The position numbers and the translations under genes are program-made. A stretch of 64,000 bases of DNA from Antarcticibacterium sp. 1MA-6-2 (GTDB lineage Bacteria; Bacteroidota; Bacteroidia; Flavobacteriales; Flavobacteriaceae): positions 496,001 through 560,000 of the forward strand of contig NZ_CP091036.1 in the NCBI RefSeq assembly GCF_021535135.1. The letters run 5' to 3'. Positions 1 through 9,023 of the stretch are shown here, one piece after another; position 1 is the first letter of the stretch; every line of letters begins with the position of its first letter. The notes under the pieces are model-generated. The model did no database searches, was not told the DNA's origin, and was given only the letters and a program-made list of their open reading frames with translations.

Positions 1-144
1 ACCTATGAATATTTTGGAGTGAACAAAGCCCTTTTTATAAAACTAATTAATGCCGACAGGCAGTTTAGATTTGCAAAGAGAAATATCTTTAATACCTTCC
101 TTTACAGAAAATCAAAAAAAGATCTTGATTTGCAGGCAGTTTAA
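1..144 (+). CDS. C-terminal end of an unidentified protein (partial)
   Basis: Frame 1 is open from the first base to a TAA at 142-144 and encodes 47 residues ending in a basic, aromatic-rich tail (…FLYRKSKKDLDLQAV). It is followed 23 bases later by a strong terminator hairpin, which supports a real gene end. The rest of the gene lies outside the window. I do not recognise the family from this fragment. Confidence 0.6.
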   Translation, partial: TYEYFGVNKALFIKLINADRQFRFAKRNIFNTFLYRKSKKDLDLQAV

Positions 145-167
145 TATTTTCTGCTAATGCAATTATT

Positions 168-199
168 AATCCCGGGAAAAATTTTTCCGGGATTTTTTT
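168..199 (+). terminator. Rho-independent terminator
   Basis: The arms AATCCCGG (168-175) and CCGGGATT (187-194) pair, and the stem is extended by A/T pairs across the inner run. A T-tract follows (193-199). It ends the partial gene upstream. Confidence 0.85.
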
Positions 200-385
200 C
201 TGAAATATTTTATCCTCTTAACCGCTTCACAATAGTTTTACAATAGTCTTTAGAATAGATTAGATCTGAAATTTATTCAGGAGAATAAGAATGCCAACCC
301 GGGATATTTTATTTTTTAAATAACTCACAGCAGTCTTCTTCGCTTTTTTTGTACTTTTCTTTTTGTTTCACCTAATTTAAATATT

Positions 386-1675
386 TTGAAAAGAAAATTA
401 CTCCTCCTGATTTTATTCGTGGCATTTAGTGCTGAGCTAATTGCTCAAAATCCCGGATTGCACAATTCTACGCTTTCACAGGCAGAACCTGTAAGTGTAG
501 GTGTGTCACCCCAAAGACTTGAAAAAATTGACAAAATGATACAGGATGCCATTGCTGATAATGAAATTCCCGGTGCAGTGGCTCTCATCGCCCGTAACGG
601 GCAGATCGTCTATCATAAGGCTTTTGGTACAGCAGATGCCAGCGGAAGAAAACTAAAAAAAGATGACATTTTTCGTTTGGCTTCCCAATCAAAAGCTATT
701 ACTGCAACGGCGGTAATGATCTTGTGGGAGGAGGGAAAATTTCAGCTGGATGATCCAATTTCCAAATACATACCAGAATTCTCTGAACCAAAAATTCTGG
801 TAAATTTTAATGAAAAGGACAGCACATTTCTTGCAAAGCCCACAGAGAAACAAATTACGATTAGACATTTATTGACTCATACTTCCGGACTTGGATATGG
901 TATAATTGACGGTGACGAAAGGATGAAAAAAATATACCAGAAAGCCGGGGTCACCGATCTTTTTACTACAAAACCAATTAGCATCGAGGAGAGTGTAAAA
1001 AAACTGGCTGAACTGCCACTGCATCATGAACCCGGGGAAAGATTCACATACAGTGAAGGGCTTGATGTGCTGGGATATTTGATCGAAAAAGTTTCAGGAA
1101 AATCTTTTGATGTTTTTTTAAAGGAAAGAATATTTGAACCTCTGGGAATGAATGATACTTACTTTTATCTTCCAGAAAACAAGAAAGATCGAATGGTACA
1201 GGTTCAACAAAAAACTAACAATGGCTGGACGAAATATACCTCGACAAATTACGATCCTGATTATCCTGTAAAAGGTGCGAAAAAATTCTTTTCAGGCGGT
1301 GCAGGCTTGTCAGGAACTGCTGTAGATTACGCTAAATTCCTCCAGATGTACCTAAATGGCGGAGAATTAAATGGTACAAGAATATTAAGCCGTACTACTA
1401 TTAAAAGTATTATGGGCGATCAAACCGGAGACCTTTGGGGTGGAGGAAATAAGCATTATGGCCTTGCTTTTGGAGTGCTTACAGAAAAAGGAGAGGCAGC
1501 CGGAGGGGAAGGCAGCACAGGAACTTTTGACTGGGGAGGCTATTTCAACACCCAGTATTTTGCCGATCCTGAAGAAGAAGTTATTGGTATTCTCCTGAAG
1601 CAAACCCGGGGGCAGGACAACGATGAGACGGGCTGGAAGTTCCGGCAAATGGTAATGGCAAGTGTGAATGATTAA
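386..1675 (+). CDS. Secreted serine hydrolase, class C beta-lactamase family
   Basis: A 429-residue protein of the Beta-lactamase (PF00144) fold, which covers penicillin-binding proteins, esterases and D-aminopeptidases. The nucleophile motif SxxK is seen as SQSK (S100, K103), the second motif as YSE (Y222; Asn replaced by Glu) and the HTSGL block at 165-169. Near the C terminus a WGG stretch takes the place of the KTG motif. Residues 1-20 form a signal peptide ending in LIAQ, so it acts in the periplasm or outside the cell. The start is TTG: no ATG lies upstream in frame and translation from TTG gives a good basic-hydrophobic signal sequence. The exact substrate cannot be told; beta-lactamase activity is not implied. 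It is a single gene with no close partner. Confidence 0.9.
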   Translation: MKRKLLLLILFVAFSAELIAQNPGLHNSTLSQAEPVSVGVSPQRLEKIDKMIQDAIADNEIPGAVALIARNGQIVYHKAFGTADASGRKLKKDDIFRLASQSKAITATAVMILWEEGKFQLDDPISKYIPEFSEPKILVNFNEKDSTFLAKPTEKQITIRHLLTHTSGLGYGIIDGDERMKKIYQKAGVTDLFTTKPISIEESVKKLAELPLHHEPGERFTYSEGLDVLGYLIEKVSGKSFDVFLKERIFEPLGMNDTYFYLPENKKDRMVQVQQKTNNGWTKYTSTNYDPDYPVKGAKKFFSGGAGLSGTAVDYAKFLQMYLNGGELNGTRILSRTTIKSIMGDQTGDLWGGGNKHYGLAFGVLTEKGEAAGGEGSTGTFDWGGYFNTQYFADPEEEVIGILLKQTRGQDNDETGWKFRQMVMASVND

Positions 1676-1814
1676 TCCCGGCTATTATTTTATAGTACTT
1701 TAATTTTATAACAAACCTTCACAACATTTTTACTCAAGCTTAAGAATTCATATTTAGAAAATTAAATACTATAGCGTATCTTTACCAAAATTCTAAAAAA
1801 ACTTTTTATACCGA

Positions 1815-2263
1815 ATGGCAAAATCGCAACAAACATTTAATAAGATAGAGAAGGAAAAACAACGCGCTAAAAAACGTGAAGAAAAAAGAAGAAAAAAGAA
1901 GAGCGCAAGTCAAATCCTAAAGGCAGCGATTTTGACATAGCCTATGTCGATGAATACGGTAATCTTACTGATACTCCACCAGATCCTTCCAGAAAAATTA
2001 AGGTTGAAGCTGAAGATATTGTCCTAGGTGTACCTAAGAAAGAAGAGGGAGATGAAGAAGATACTAAAAAAGACAAAACTGGAAAAGTTTCCTTTTTTGA
2101 TCACTCAAAAGGTTTCGGTTTTATTATAGATGATAACACTCAGGAAAAGTACTTTGTTCACGTAAGTGGTCTTATAGATGAGATTGATGAAAATGATAAA
2201 GTTACTTATGAGTTGGAGCGCGGAATGAAAGGTATGAATGCAGTACGCGTGAAGAAAATATAA
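1815..2263 (+). CDS. Cold-shock domain protein (frame-disrupted)
   Basis: The gene encodes a Lys/Arg-rich N-terminal region (residues 1-30), a short acidic linker and a C-terminal cold-shock domain with an RNP1-like stretch (KGFGFI) and the YFVHVSGL segment. Such proteins bind single-stranded RNA or DNA through an OB fold. Translation from ATG 1815 stops at TAG after about 41 codons. The conserved frame resumes near 1885-1905 inside the AAAAAAGAAG-rich tract and runs to TAA 2261-2263. The span is 449 bases, so one base appears to be missing, probably from a homopolymer. A terminator follows. The reconstruction is secure; true inactivation is unlikely. Confidence 0.85.
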
Positions 2264-2291
2264 TTAGTAATAAAAAGCAATTATAATATAG

Positions 2292-2321
2292 GAGCAGCGA
2301 AAGCTGCTCTTTTTCTTTTTT
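2292..2321 (+). terminator. Rho-independent terminator of the cold-shock gene
   Basis: A perfect 7-bp stem GAGCAGC/GCTGCTC with a GAAA tetraloop (2292-2309), followed by a long T-rich tract, 28 bases after the cold-shock stop codon. Confidence 0.92.
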
Positions 2322-2335
2322 AAAAATTATAAATC

Positions 2336-2841
2336 CTAATCTTCCAGCTCCACTATAACTTCAATCTCAACAGCTATATCAAAAGGAAGGCTCACGTGGC
2401 CAACTGCAGCCCGGGCGTGTTTTCCCTTTTCTCCAAAAACTTCAAGCATTAAGTCGGAAAATCCGTTGATTACCTGTGGATGTTGATTAAATTCCGGAGT
2501 CGAATTTACCATACCATGAACCTTGACAAATTGTTTGATCCTGCCCAGGTCTCCGCAGGCGGCTTTTAAGGTGGCAAGAATTGTTATTCCGGTTTCTCTT
2601 GCAGCTTCATAACCTTCTTCCACGGTAAGTTCTTTTCCCAGCTTTCCCTTTGAAGTTGAACCTATTCCTGAAAGGAAAATAAGATTCCCTGCTTTTCTCC
2701 ATTTTACAAAATTGGCTACGGTTTCTTAACTTCAGGTAATTCAATTCCCAGTTCCTGAAGACGTTCTTCCGGAGTTTGAGCCTGAAGCACAGAAAAAGAG
2801 GAGGAGACAAAAATTAAAATTAAGAGGATCTTCTTCATCAT
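2336..2841 (-). CDS. Exported RidA/YjgF-like protein (frame-disrupted)
   Basis: The reconstructed protein (about 168 residues) has a signal peptide (MMKKILLILIFVSSSFSVL, cleavage near LQAQ) followed by a Rid/YjgF domain ending in EIEVIVELED. Rid enzymes hydrolyse reactive enamine/imine intermediates in the cytosol; an exported member is unusual. The ATG pair lies at 2836-2841. The first frame ends at TAG near 2721 after EVKKP, and the domain continues one frame over (VANFVKW…). One base appears to be missing. A typical cytosolic RidA with the key Arg is encoded separately at 54445. I do not see that arginine in this C-terminal segment, so enzymatic activity is uncertain. Confidence 0.75.
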
Positions 2842-2959
2842 ATTGGTAAAATGCCTGGTTTCCATAAATTTAAACTTTCTTTTTTACTTCAAATAAGATT
2901 GATTAAACATATTGTAAGGCGGAAAAGATGCAGCAGACAGAGAATAAAAAACAGGAAGA

Positions 2960-3448
2960 ATGGGTAATAGTGTAGAAAAAATAGCATTAGGCGGTGGCTG
3001 CCACTGGTGTACAGAAGCAGTATTTCAGGAATTAAAAGGAGTTGAAAAAGTGGAGCAGGGATTCGTGGCTTCTTCCGGTAAAAATTCATCTTTTTCTGAA
3101 GCTGTTATTGTCTATTTTGATCCCACTTTAATTCCTTTGGAACGTTTAATAGAAATTCATCTTCATACTCACAGCAGTACCTCTGGCCACAGCATGCGGT
3201 CCAAATATAGATCTGCCATCTATACCTTTAACGAGACCCAAAATATTAATGCAAGTAATATCCTTCAGAATTTGCAACTGGCGTTTAAAAAGTCCCTTGT
3301 AACCGAGGTTCTTTCCTTCAGAAAATTTAAGATTTCAGCGGAAGAATTTCAGAATTACTATAAAAAAGATCCTTCCAAACCCTTTTGTCGATCTTACATA
3401 AATCCCAAACTGAAGAAATTGTTGCTGGAGTTTTCTGAAAATTTATAA
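2960..3448 (+). CDS. msrA: Peptide-methionine (S)-S-oxide reductase, MsrA family
   Basis: A 162-residue protein of the MsrA fold that reduces methionine-S-sulfoxide in proteins. The active-site loop reads GGGCHWCTEA: C14 is the nucleophile, and the usual Gly of GCFWG is replaced by C17, giving a CxxC pair. Downstream are the PTLIPLERLIEIHLHTHS segment and a YRSAIY block typical of the family. There is no signal peptide, so it is cytosolic. ATG 2960 is used because the upstream ATG at 2928 is out of frame. It stands alone, 53 bases before a transporter gene. It is shorter at the C terminus than E. coli MsrA and lacks the resolving-Cys tail, which fits resolution by C17. Confidence 0.85.
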   Translation: MGNSVEKIALGGGCHWCTEAVFQELKGVEKVEQGFVASSGKNSSFSEAVIVYFDPTLIPLERLIEIHLHTHSSTSGHSMRSKYRSAIYTFNETQNINASNILQNLQLAFKKSLVTEVLSFRKFKISAEEFQNYYKKDPSKPFCRSYINPKLKKLLLEFSENL

Positions 3449-3501
3449 AATGTATAGCACTTAATATCCTTAATATTGCAACAAATTTAAGAGGACCTTT
3501 T

Positions 3502-4450
3502 ATGAGTAAAACCCCTAATCCTTTATTTATTGTTCTGGCTTTTTTTTCGATCTATGTGATCTGGGGTTCTACATATCTACTTAACAAAGTTGCGGTGGGG
3601 GAGTTGCCTCCATTTATGTTAGCTTCTATTAGATTTATAAGTGCGGGAATTTTGATTTTTATACTGTGTAAGATTTTAAAAATTAGCCTCGCTATAACAC
3701 GCCGACAGATATTTAATACTATGATAGCAGGCTTTCTGTTTCTCACCCTGGGAAACGGAGTTGTGGTATGGGCTCTTAAATATGTTGACAGCGGATTTGC
3801 AGCTCTTGAAATTTCGGCACAACCACTGGTAGTCCTGCTGCTTATGCGTATTCTTGAAGGAAAAAGGATTCGTCCCATGTCTATTGTAGGAGTTGTACTG
3901 GGGATTATAGGTATTTATTTACTGGTAAGCCAGAAACAGGTTGTTAACCAGGAAAATTCTGTAATTGGAATGGGGTTAATTTTCCTGGCATTACTCAGCT
4001 GGGCTTATGGAAGTCTTTTTGTAGCAAAAGCGAACCTTCCATCTAACTATTTTGTCAATACCGGGTACCAGATGTTGAGTGGTGGAGTGATGTTATTCCT
4101 GGCAAGCCTTTTATTTGGAGAAACCTGGAGTGCGCCTACTACCTGGAGTTCACCCACGCTGTATTCTATGATGTTGCTTGTGATTTTTGGTAGTATTGTC
4201 GCATTTACTTCCTTCAATTATTTATTAAAAGTGGTAAGTCCCGAAAAAGTGGCAACTTCTACCTATGTCAATCCCATAATAGCATTACTGCTAGGCTGGT
4301 ATTTTCTAAATGAACAGGTGACCACCCAATCTTTAATTGCAGCCGTAGTTCTTTTAACTAAGCGTGTATTTTATTAATAGCCAGAAAAAATTAATCCTAT
4401 TTTCGAGGTTTGCCAACAGAACTATTGAAAAAGGAGATCTGGAAATTTAG
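3502..4450 (+). CDS. EamA/DMT-family inner-membrane transporter (frame-disrupted at 3' end)
   Basis: A drug/metabolite transporter with about ten hydrophobic helices in two EamA repeats. Repeat 1 begins with the family signature IYVIWGSTYL and repeat 2 includes LLSWAYGSLFVAKA. It probably exports small metabolites or amino acids; the substrate is unknown. The open frame ends at 4377 as LLTKRVFY, but one frame over the expected helix-10 ending continues (VYFINSQKK) to TAG 4448-4450. A single inserted base near 4350-4360 is the likely cause. Reconstructed length is about 316 residues, normal for the family. Confidence 0.85.
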
Positions 4451-4484
4451 ATTTTTTGGTCAACCTGAATAATTACAGTCTATT

Positions 4485-4520
4485 ATAAAAAAACCACCAA
4501 TTCAAGTGGTTAGGTGGTTT
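4485..4520 (-). terminator. Rho-independent terminator (minus strand)
   Basis: AAACCACC (4491-4498) pairs with GGTGGTTT (4513-4520). Read on the minus strand, the stem is followed by a T run (complement of the A run at 4487-4493). It lies 48 bases beyond the stop of the lipoprotein gene at 4568 and probably ends it. Confidence 0.75.
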
Positions 4521-4567
4521 TGAGGTAAGTTTTAAAATGAAGGTTTTTTCCTGGAGGGAATATATAT

Positions 4568-5119
4568 TTATCGCGTTAGTATTTGAACACCTTCTATATT
4601 GATCTCCATATCTACTCCATTCATGGTCATCACCTGGTTATTGTCAAAGCTTAAAACCATTCTATTGGCAGTTAATTCAGTAATAGTAGCCTCACTTATT
4701 CCCACTGGACTCATAGTAAAAGAACCGTCAGCACTTACATCTTCTTCACTGGTAGTAAAAACATTTCCATTCACTGCATACGTACCGGAGCCATCAAGAT
4801 TTGATATTGGAACTTCCTGAACATCTGTCATTCCTTCTGTATTAGTGGTTAGTCGAAGCGTGTAGCTTCCCGCACTCGTATATGTATTGTCGCTGTTTAA
4901 TTTTACTGTCACATTAGATTCCATTAATTCTCCGGTAAAGGAAGAATTCATGGACATTCCATTAAAGTTAAATGAAGATGTACCCGTGTAACTCATATCT
5001 TCTAATTGCCATTCCCCTGCAAGATTGGATGTTTCTACTGAAGGACCATCATCTTCACCTGAACAGGATACGACACCAAGAGTAATAAAAGCTAGAATTA
5101 AATACCTGAAATTTTTCAT
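4568..5119 (-). CDS. Lipocalin-like lipoprotein of unknown function
   Basis: A 183-residue protein with a lipoprotein signal peptide: MKNFRYLILAFITLGVVSC, with the lipobox Cys at position 19 followed by SGEDDG, an acidic tether typical of Bacteroidota surface lipoproteins. The body is rich in beta-strand-forming Ser/Thr/Asn stretches (NLAGEWQLEDMSY, GTYAVNGNVFTTS), a pattern seen in lipocalin-like or calycin small lipoproteins of this phylum. It is probably anchored in the outer membrane. No catalytic motif is visible. It is a single gene with its own terminator. Confidence 0.75.
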   Translation of the reverse strand: MKNFRYLILAFITLGVVSCSGEDDGPSVETSNLAGEWQLEDMSYTGTSSFNFNGMSMNSSFTGELMESNVTVKLNSDNTYTSAGSYTLRLTTNTEGMTDVQEVPISNLDGSGTYAVNGNVFTTSEEDVSADGSFTMSPVGISEATITELTANRMVLSFDNNQVMTMNGVDMEINIEGVQILTR

Positions 5120-5374
5120 TTTTATATGGGTTGATTAGTTACAGAACCACAGAAGAACCAGGTAGGGTGGAAGCTGGAAATGGGCAGCAAAATCTTCTGG
5201 AACCAAAATAGTTAATTCTTTGAATTTACTTTGAGCGATTCACTTGTTTTCGATAAAAAGTGAAAAAAGCCCATAACTTACCATATAAAATGTATAAAAA
5301 TTCACGACTAGCGAGAAAATCCTTTCTATTTGGCTTTTATTAAAAAAAGAAGTTATAGAAGATGTTACAGATAA

Positions 5375-5794
5375 CTAGCGTGCTTCCAGTATTAAATCTG
5401 TACGTTTTGGAGCAGAGTATTTTCCATTATTCTTAGGAGAAGAAGTGTTTTGTGTTTTTATTGTGGGTGCGGTAAGAGTCGCCACAGTTTGATCGTCCAC
5501 AATGTAAATCCTTTTTTGATTGGTATAAACAGTATAATATTTCCAACTGGAACCTATAGAACACGCGACTATAAATTCGTTCTCAAGTACTTTTTTAATG
5601 TAAAAATTTTTACAGGACTCAAGCTTACTTAGAAAAAAAGCTTTTTCTATTTGTGCTTTTTCGAAAGTTCCAGGTAATCTCCAGTCTATTTCGGTAATAT
5701 CATTTTTTTTGAGAGATGAATTTGAAAACCCAATAGTGAACACAATAAAAATTGCCACAACCAAAATGGCGAATATTATTAAGAGGGTTTTCAT
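5375..5794 (-). CDS. Hypothetical single-pass membrane protein
   Basis: A 139-residue protein with an N-terminal hydrophobic helix (residues 3-23) and a short soluble domain containing SCKNFYIKK and SWKYYTVY, then a polar Ser/Asn/Lys tail. The helix lacks a clear cleavage site, so it is likely a membrane anchor. I do not recognise the family. Both flanks are long AT-rich intergenic regions with no operon partner. Confidence 0.55.
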   Translation of the reverse strand: MKTLLIIFAILVVAIFIVFTIGFSNSSLKKNDITEIDWRLPGTFEKAQIEKAFFLSKLESCKNFYIKKVLENEFIVACSIGSSWKYYTVYTNQKRIYIVDDQTVATLTAPTIKTQNTSSPKNNGKYSAPKRTDLILEAR

Positions 5795-6135
5795 GAGGAA
5801 GTGCGTCTAAGGCGCAAGGTATTTCTTTTAAAGGGTCTTCTAATTAGATTTAATATAAGATAAAGTTATAATTGGCAGTATATTACCAGGGTGTGGGAAA
5901 AAGCTGACGTGTGTGTGGTTGCTATATGAAAACTTATATAATGACACCAGATATATTTGTCCTATAATTTATATTATGTAAAATAGAATTTATTGTAAAA
6001 TGTCCTTTCAAACAAACCCTTCTTCCAGGAAACCTCTTCTCTTCTAATAGATTTATAAAACAATTAATACATCCTTAATAGTGTTTGTGACAGCAAAGCA
6101 ACATCTTTAAAAAATAATTCTGGAAAAGTTTACTT
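5795..6135. other. 341-bp intergenic region, no gene seen
   Basis: Very AT-rich stretch between divergently oriented genes. It contains one exact TAnnTTTG box on the plus strand (TATATTTG, 5952-5959), but no TTG element at proper spacing, and the next gene starts 177 bases further on. No ORF, hairpin or repeat is convincing. Confidence 0.5.
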
Positions 6136-6681
6136 ATGAAGATAAATAAAGTAACTGTTTTTGGCTCGGGACATTTAGGAAGTCAATTGACTTTTTTAAT
6201 TGCTTTTCAAAAATTTGACGTGACAATTTACGATCTCGACCTCGGCCTGCTTGAAGAAGCTAGAACGAAATTCAGGGAACTTGGCGATCAATTCCGGGAT
6301 CACTATAATGCTACACAAGAAGAAATTGATGCTGCTCTTGCAAATCTGGCTTATTCTGCCGATATAACGGAAGCTTCGGGAAATGCTGATATTGTTATAG
6401 AAGCAATTCCCGATGAACGTGATATAAAGAAGGAATTCTTCACTAAACTTGGTAAAGTTGCCCCAAAGAATACAATTTTTGTGACCAGCTCGTCTCACCT
6501 CCTACCTGAAGATTTCGCTAAAGAGACAGGAAGACCGGAAAAGTTTCTGGGAGTGCATTTTCCGGATGAGCTATGGAAGAAAAATTCAGCAGAAATTATT
6601 GAACATAAAAAAACTGATCCTGCGGTAACCGCGACAGTTGCAGGTTTTATTGAAGATATAGGCCTTGTAATTGCTTCTTAA
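6136..6681 (+). CDS. 3-hydroxyacyl-CoA dehydrogenase NAD-binding domain, truncated
   Basis: The 181 residues cover the Rossmann domain of 3HCDH (GSGHLGSQ dinucleotide loop at about 10-17, acidic D at the end of strand 2, IVIEAIPD, and a VTSSSHLLPEDFA segment). These enzymes oxidise 3-hydroxyacyl-CoA with NAD. The roughly 100-residue C-terminal catalytic domain is missing: translation stops at TAA 6679-6681 right after the domain border. A weak echo of it may persist in another frame up to TAG 6747-6749 (NGINYLWIP). The gene is thus either a decayed fragment, one more sequence error, or a stand-alone domain. Another gene starts 89 bases later. Confidence 0.65.
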   Translation: MKINKVTVFGSGHLGSQLTFLIAFQKFDVTIYDLDLGLLEEARTKFRELGDQFRDHYNATQEEIDAALANLAYSADITEASGNADIVIEAIPDERDIKKEFFTKLGKVAPKNTIFVTSSSHLLPEDFAKETGRPEKFLGVHFPDELWKKNSAEIIEHKKTDPAVTATVAGFIEDIGLVIAS

Positions 6682-6770
6682 TAAGAGGTTCCAACGGAAT
6701 AAATTACTTGTGGATTCCTCGGGAAAACTTATTGTATTATTTATTTTAGTTTTTGAAATTCCAGTACTCA

Positions 6771-7661
6771 ATGAAAATTTTACAAATTGGTTCCCCTAAA
6801 TGCGGCAATTTCTGGCTGTACAAGATCCTACAGCAAATATTAGAATTATCAGGCAATCCTTCTTCAAGTTTTATTCAGCAACATCCTATCCAGGAAATGG
6901 CAAAGAGCTGGGAACTCAATTATCCTGAGCAGGCACAGATTGATCAAATAAACATCACCGATTTGCAGACGGTATACAGGATTAGCAGCATTTTCCAAAT
7001 GCCTATTGATGATTGGCCTACATATCTTAGCAAAACGAACCACGTTTGGACACATTCTCCATTTTGTAAAAACAGTGGAAATGTCTTCGAGCTGTTTGAT
7101 AGAAAAATTTACATTATACGAGATCCACGGGATATGGCAATTTCGGCTTCCAAATACTATTGTTCAGAATATATGCTGAAGTATTTTCCCCAGGAAGAAT
7201 CAAATCCTGAAAGGTTTCTTGAAAAAAACTTTGATAAGCTTCTTCAGGAATGGGTTTGGCACGTTTGGGATCACCTGCGGGTAAGCAGTAAATACAATAT
7301 TCATGTCGCTTATTTTGAAGGTTTTTTGCAGGACTTTCAGAAGGAATTGTCTCTGCTGCTGGATTATTTAGGCACCAGCCTTACCTCTTCGGAAAGATTA
7401 GAACTGGAGCAGGCTGTAAGTTTTTCAACTCTTAAAAGGAAAAATCCGAAACATCTTAAAAAAGGGGCTTCAGGATATTGGAAAGATCAGTTAACCGATT
7501 ATCAAATTTCCAGAGCCGAAGTTATCGCAGGTCCTTTGCTGGAGTACCTCAAGTATTCCGAAGAAACTGAAACTATTAATTTTCGCAGGGATTTTCCGCA
7601 GGAGGATTTTGAAGATTTAAAAGCTGAAATTATCGATTCACAGCAGCCTTTATATAATTAA
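6771..7661 (+). CDS. Sulfotransferase-family protein
   Basis: About 296 residues with the PAPS-binding motifs of the sulfotransferase family: the 5'-phosphosulfate loop at the N terminus (IGSPKCGNFWLYKI, residues 6-19), the 3'-phosphate segment (YIIRDPRDMAISASKYY) and a late LKKGASGYWKDQL block resembling RKGxxGDWK. It probably transfers sulfate from PAPS to an unidentified acceptor in the cytosol. ATG 6771 is preferred over the TTG at 6753 because it puts the phosphate loop at the usual distance from the N terminus. No PAPS biosynthesis genes are near. Confidence 0.8.
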   Translation: MKILQIGSPKCGNFWLYKILQQILELSGNPSSSFIQQHPIQEMAKSWELNYPEQAQIDQINITDLQTVYRISSIFQMPIDDWPTYLSKTNHVWTHSPFCKNSGNVFELFDRKIYIIRDPRDMAISASKYYCSEYMLKYFPQEESNPERFLEKNFDKLLQEWVWHVWDHLRVSSKYNIHVAYFEGFLQDFQKELSLLLDYLGTSLTSSERLELEQAVSFSTLKRKNPKHLKKGASGYWKDQLTDYQISRAEVIAGPLLEYLKYSEETETINFRRDFPQEDFEDLKAEIIDSQQPLYN

Positions 7662-7664
7662 AGT

Positions 7665-8126
7665 TTACCACACTCCCAGCTGGCGACCTACAGTTTTTAA
7701 TTGACCTATATGATAGCCTGTATGATGCAGTAAGGTCATTGCTGCCCAGGAAAATGTTTTCCCATTGCTTTGAAGTTCATATAAAGGAATTGAGTCATCC
7801 TTAATAAGATCTATAACTTCTTGTAGCTCCTGCTCATATTTGTCTATTTCTAATTCCCATTCTTCACGGCTTTCCGGTTGATGATTTGGTGGCCACGGAG
7901 CATCCGGCCAAACATTTTTATTGTTCCCGGGATCTTTAATAAAATTTAAAAGCACCTGTTGTCTCCCCCGTATATGGCCCAGTAATACCCAGGCAGAGAA
8001 ATGTAATCCATCCAGGATTATCCCGGCTTTCTCATAACTAAATTCTCTTAGTAAAATAACATTAGGTGCAAAACCACCTTCCAAAAGTTCAATTATTTGC
8101 TCCCTAAGCAAAATTTCCTGAGCCAT
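7665..8126 (-). CDS. DinB-family protein
   Basis: A 153-residue four-helix-bundle protein of the DinB/YfiT-like superfamily. Candidate metal ligands are the His in HFSAWVLLGH (first helix pair) and the HHTGYHIGQL motif near the C terminus, the usual HxxxH arrangement. Relatives include thiol-dependent S-transferases such as bacillithiol transferases; since a bacillithiol synthase is encoded at 42.3-43.5 kb, a bacillithiol-dependent role is possible but only inferred. The gene is convergent with the sulfotransferase, 3 bases apart. Confidence 0.75.
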   Translation of the reverse strand: MAQEILLREQIIELLEGGFAPNVILLREFSYEKAGIILDGLHFSAWVLLGHIRGRQQVLLNFIKDPGNNKNVWPDAPWPPNHQPESREEWELEIDKYEQELQEVIDLIKDDSIPLYELQSNGKTFSWAAMTLLHHTGYHIGQLKTVGRQLGVW

Positions 8127-8201
8127 TTTTTTTTCAACTTTTCAAGCTTATTTATTTATTGTAAGCAAATTTTAATATTATTCTTCTTCTTTCAATGGAC
8201 G

Positions 8202-8706
8202 TTAGTCTCCTCTATAGGAGATAGATGCCCTTTGAGAACTGTTTACTGAAGTATTTGTATCTCCATTGGGAAAAATTGTAATCATAAACTGAAGATTTTC
8301 TGATTCATGATTTCCCTCAAACTTTAGCATATAATTATTCTTTTGTTCATTATGAGTAATATTAAAATTTTTGGGTACACCTTCATATCTAATTCCACCT
8401 TCAGATCCATATCCCCCGCCGGAATGTCTCACCCCGTAATAAGGTAAAAAAACATCTACGCTATCTCCCTTAACCCGAATATAGTTGGCATTGCCAATTA
8501 AGTTAACCATACTTCCACCTAAAGGCATAAGCCATTCATTTTCTATTTCAAATTCACGCTTTGTAATGAGGTCTTCAAAATCTCCAGACCCATTGCTCTC
8601 TCCTGTAGAACGGCTCGTTCCACAGGCCATAATCGTCAATAAAAGAAAAGACCAGTATTGTAAAAGCCTTCCCTCCTATTCTCCACTTTTCATAAAAATT
8701 TTTCAT
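8202..8706 (-). CDS. DUF4251 lipoprotein (frame-disrupted in signal peptide)
   Basis: The mature part (KREFEIENEWLMPLGG…YIRVKGDSVDVFLPYYG…) matches the DUF4251 pattern of Bacteroidota, a small beta-rich domain of unknown function. The frame open to 8639 starts inside the lipobox region (LLLTIMAC). An ATG at 8704-8706 begins a proper N terminus in another frame (MKNFYEKWRIGGKAFTILVFS), which joins the lipobox frame with one base extra near 8645-8655. Reconstructed length is about 168 residues. A TTG start at 8639 would lack a usable signal peptide, so the frameshift model is preferred. Confidence 0.7.
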
Positions 8707-9023
8707 AGTATATATTTTTTAATCATTCTAATCCCCGGAATAATAGTTCTTACTTAATGTACGGAAATATTCAGTAAACGTCATATTAGATTTTCATGGG
8801 CAAAATAAATCACAATTATCGAGCCTCAACTCTCATAGGAGTAACTGTTATTCCTATGCCTGTAGAATATTTTGGTTGCTACTCTTCCTATTTAAAATAA
8901 GTAAATTTATAATGATAGTGATTAGCTCTAAAAGCAATCATAAAACTTAGCTAACAATAGGCTAATTCATTTGGGGGTTCCCGTTAAATTTATTTTATTG
9001 GCTATACATTTAAAACAACATTT
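8707..9023. other. 317-bp intergenic region, no gene seen
   Basis: AT-rich spacer between a minus-strand lipoprotein gene and the plus-strand hpf gene. No ORF of coding character, hairpin with T-tract or clear promoter pair was found. Confidence 0.5.

Noticed and set aside
386..1675. Calling the serine hydrolase an antibiotic-resistance beta-lactamase
   Set aside because: The YxN and KTG motifs are altered (YSE, WGG), and most such secreted proteins in this phylum are peptidases or esterases.
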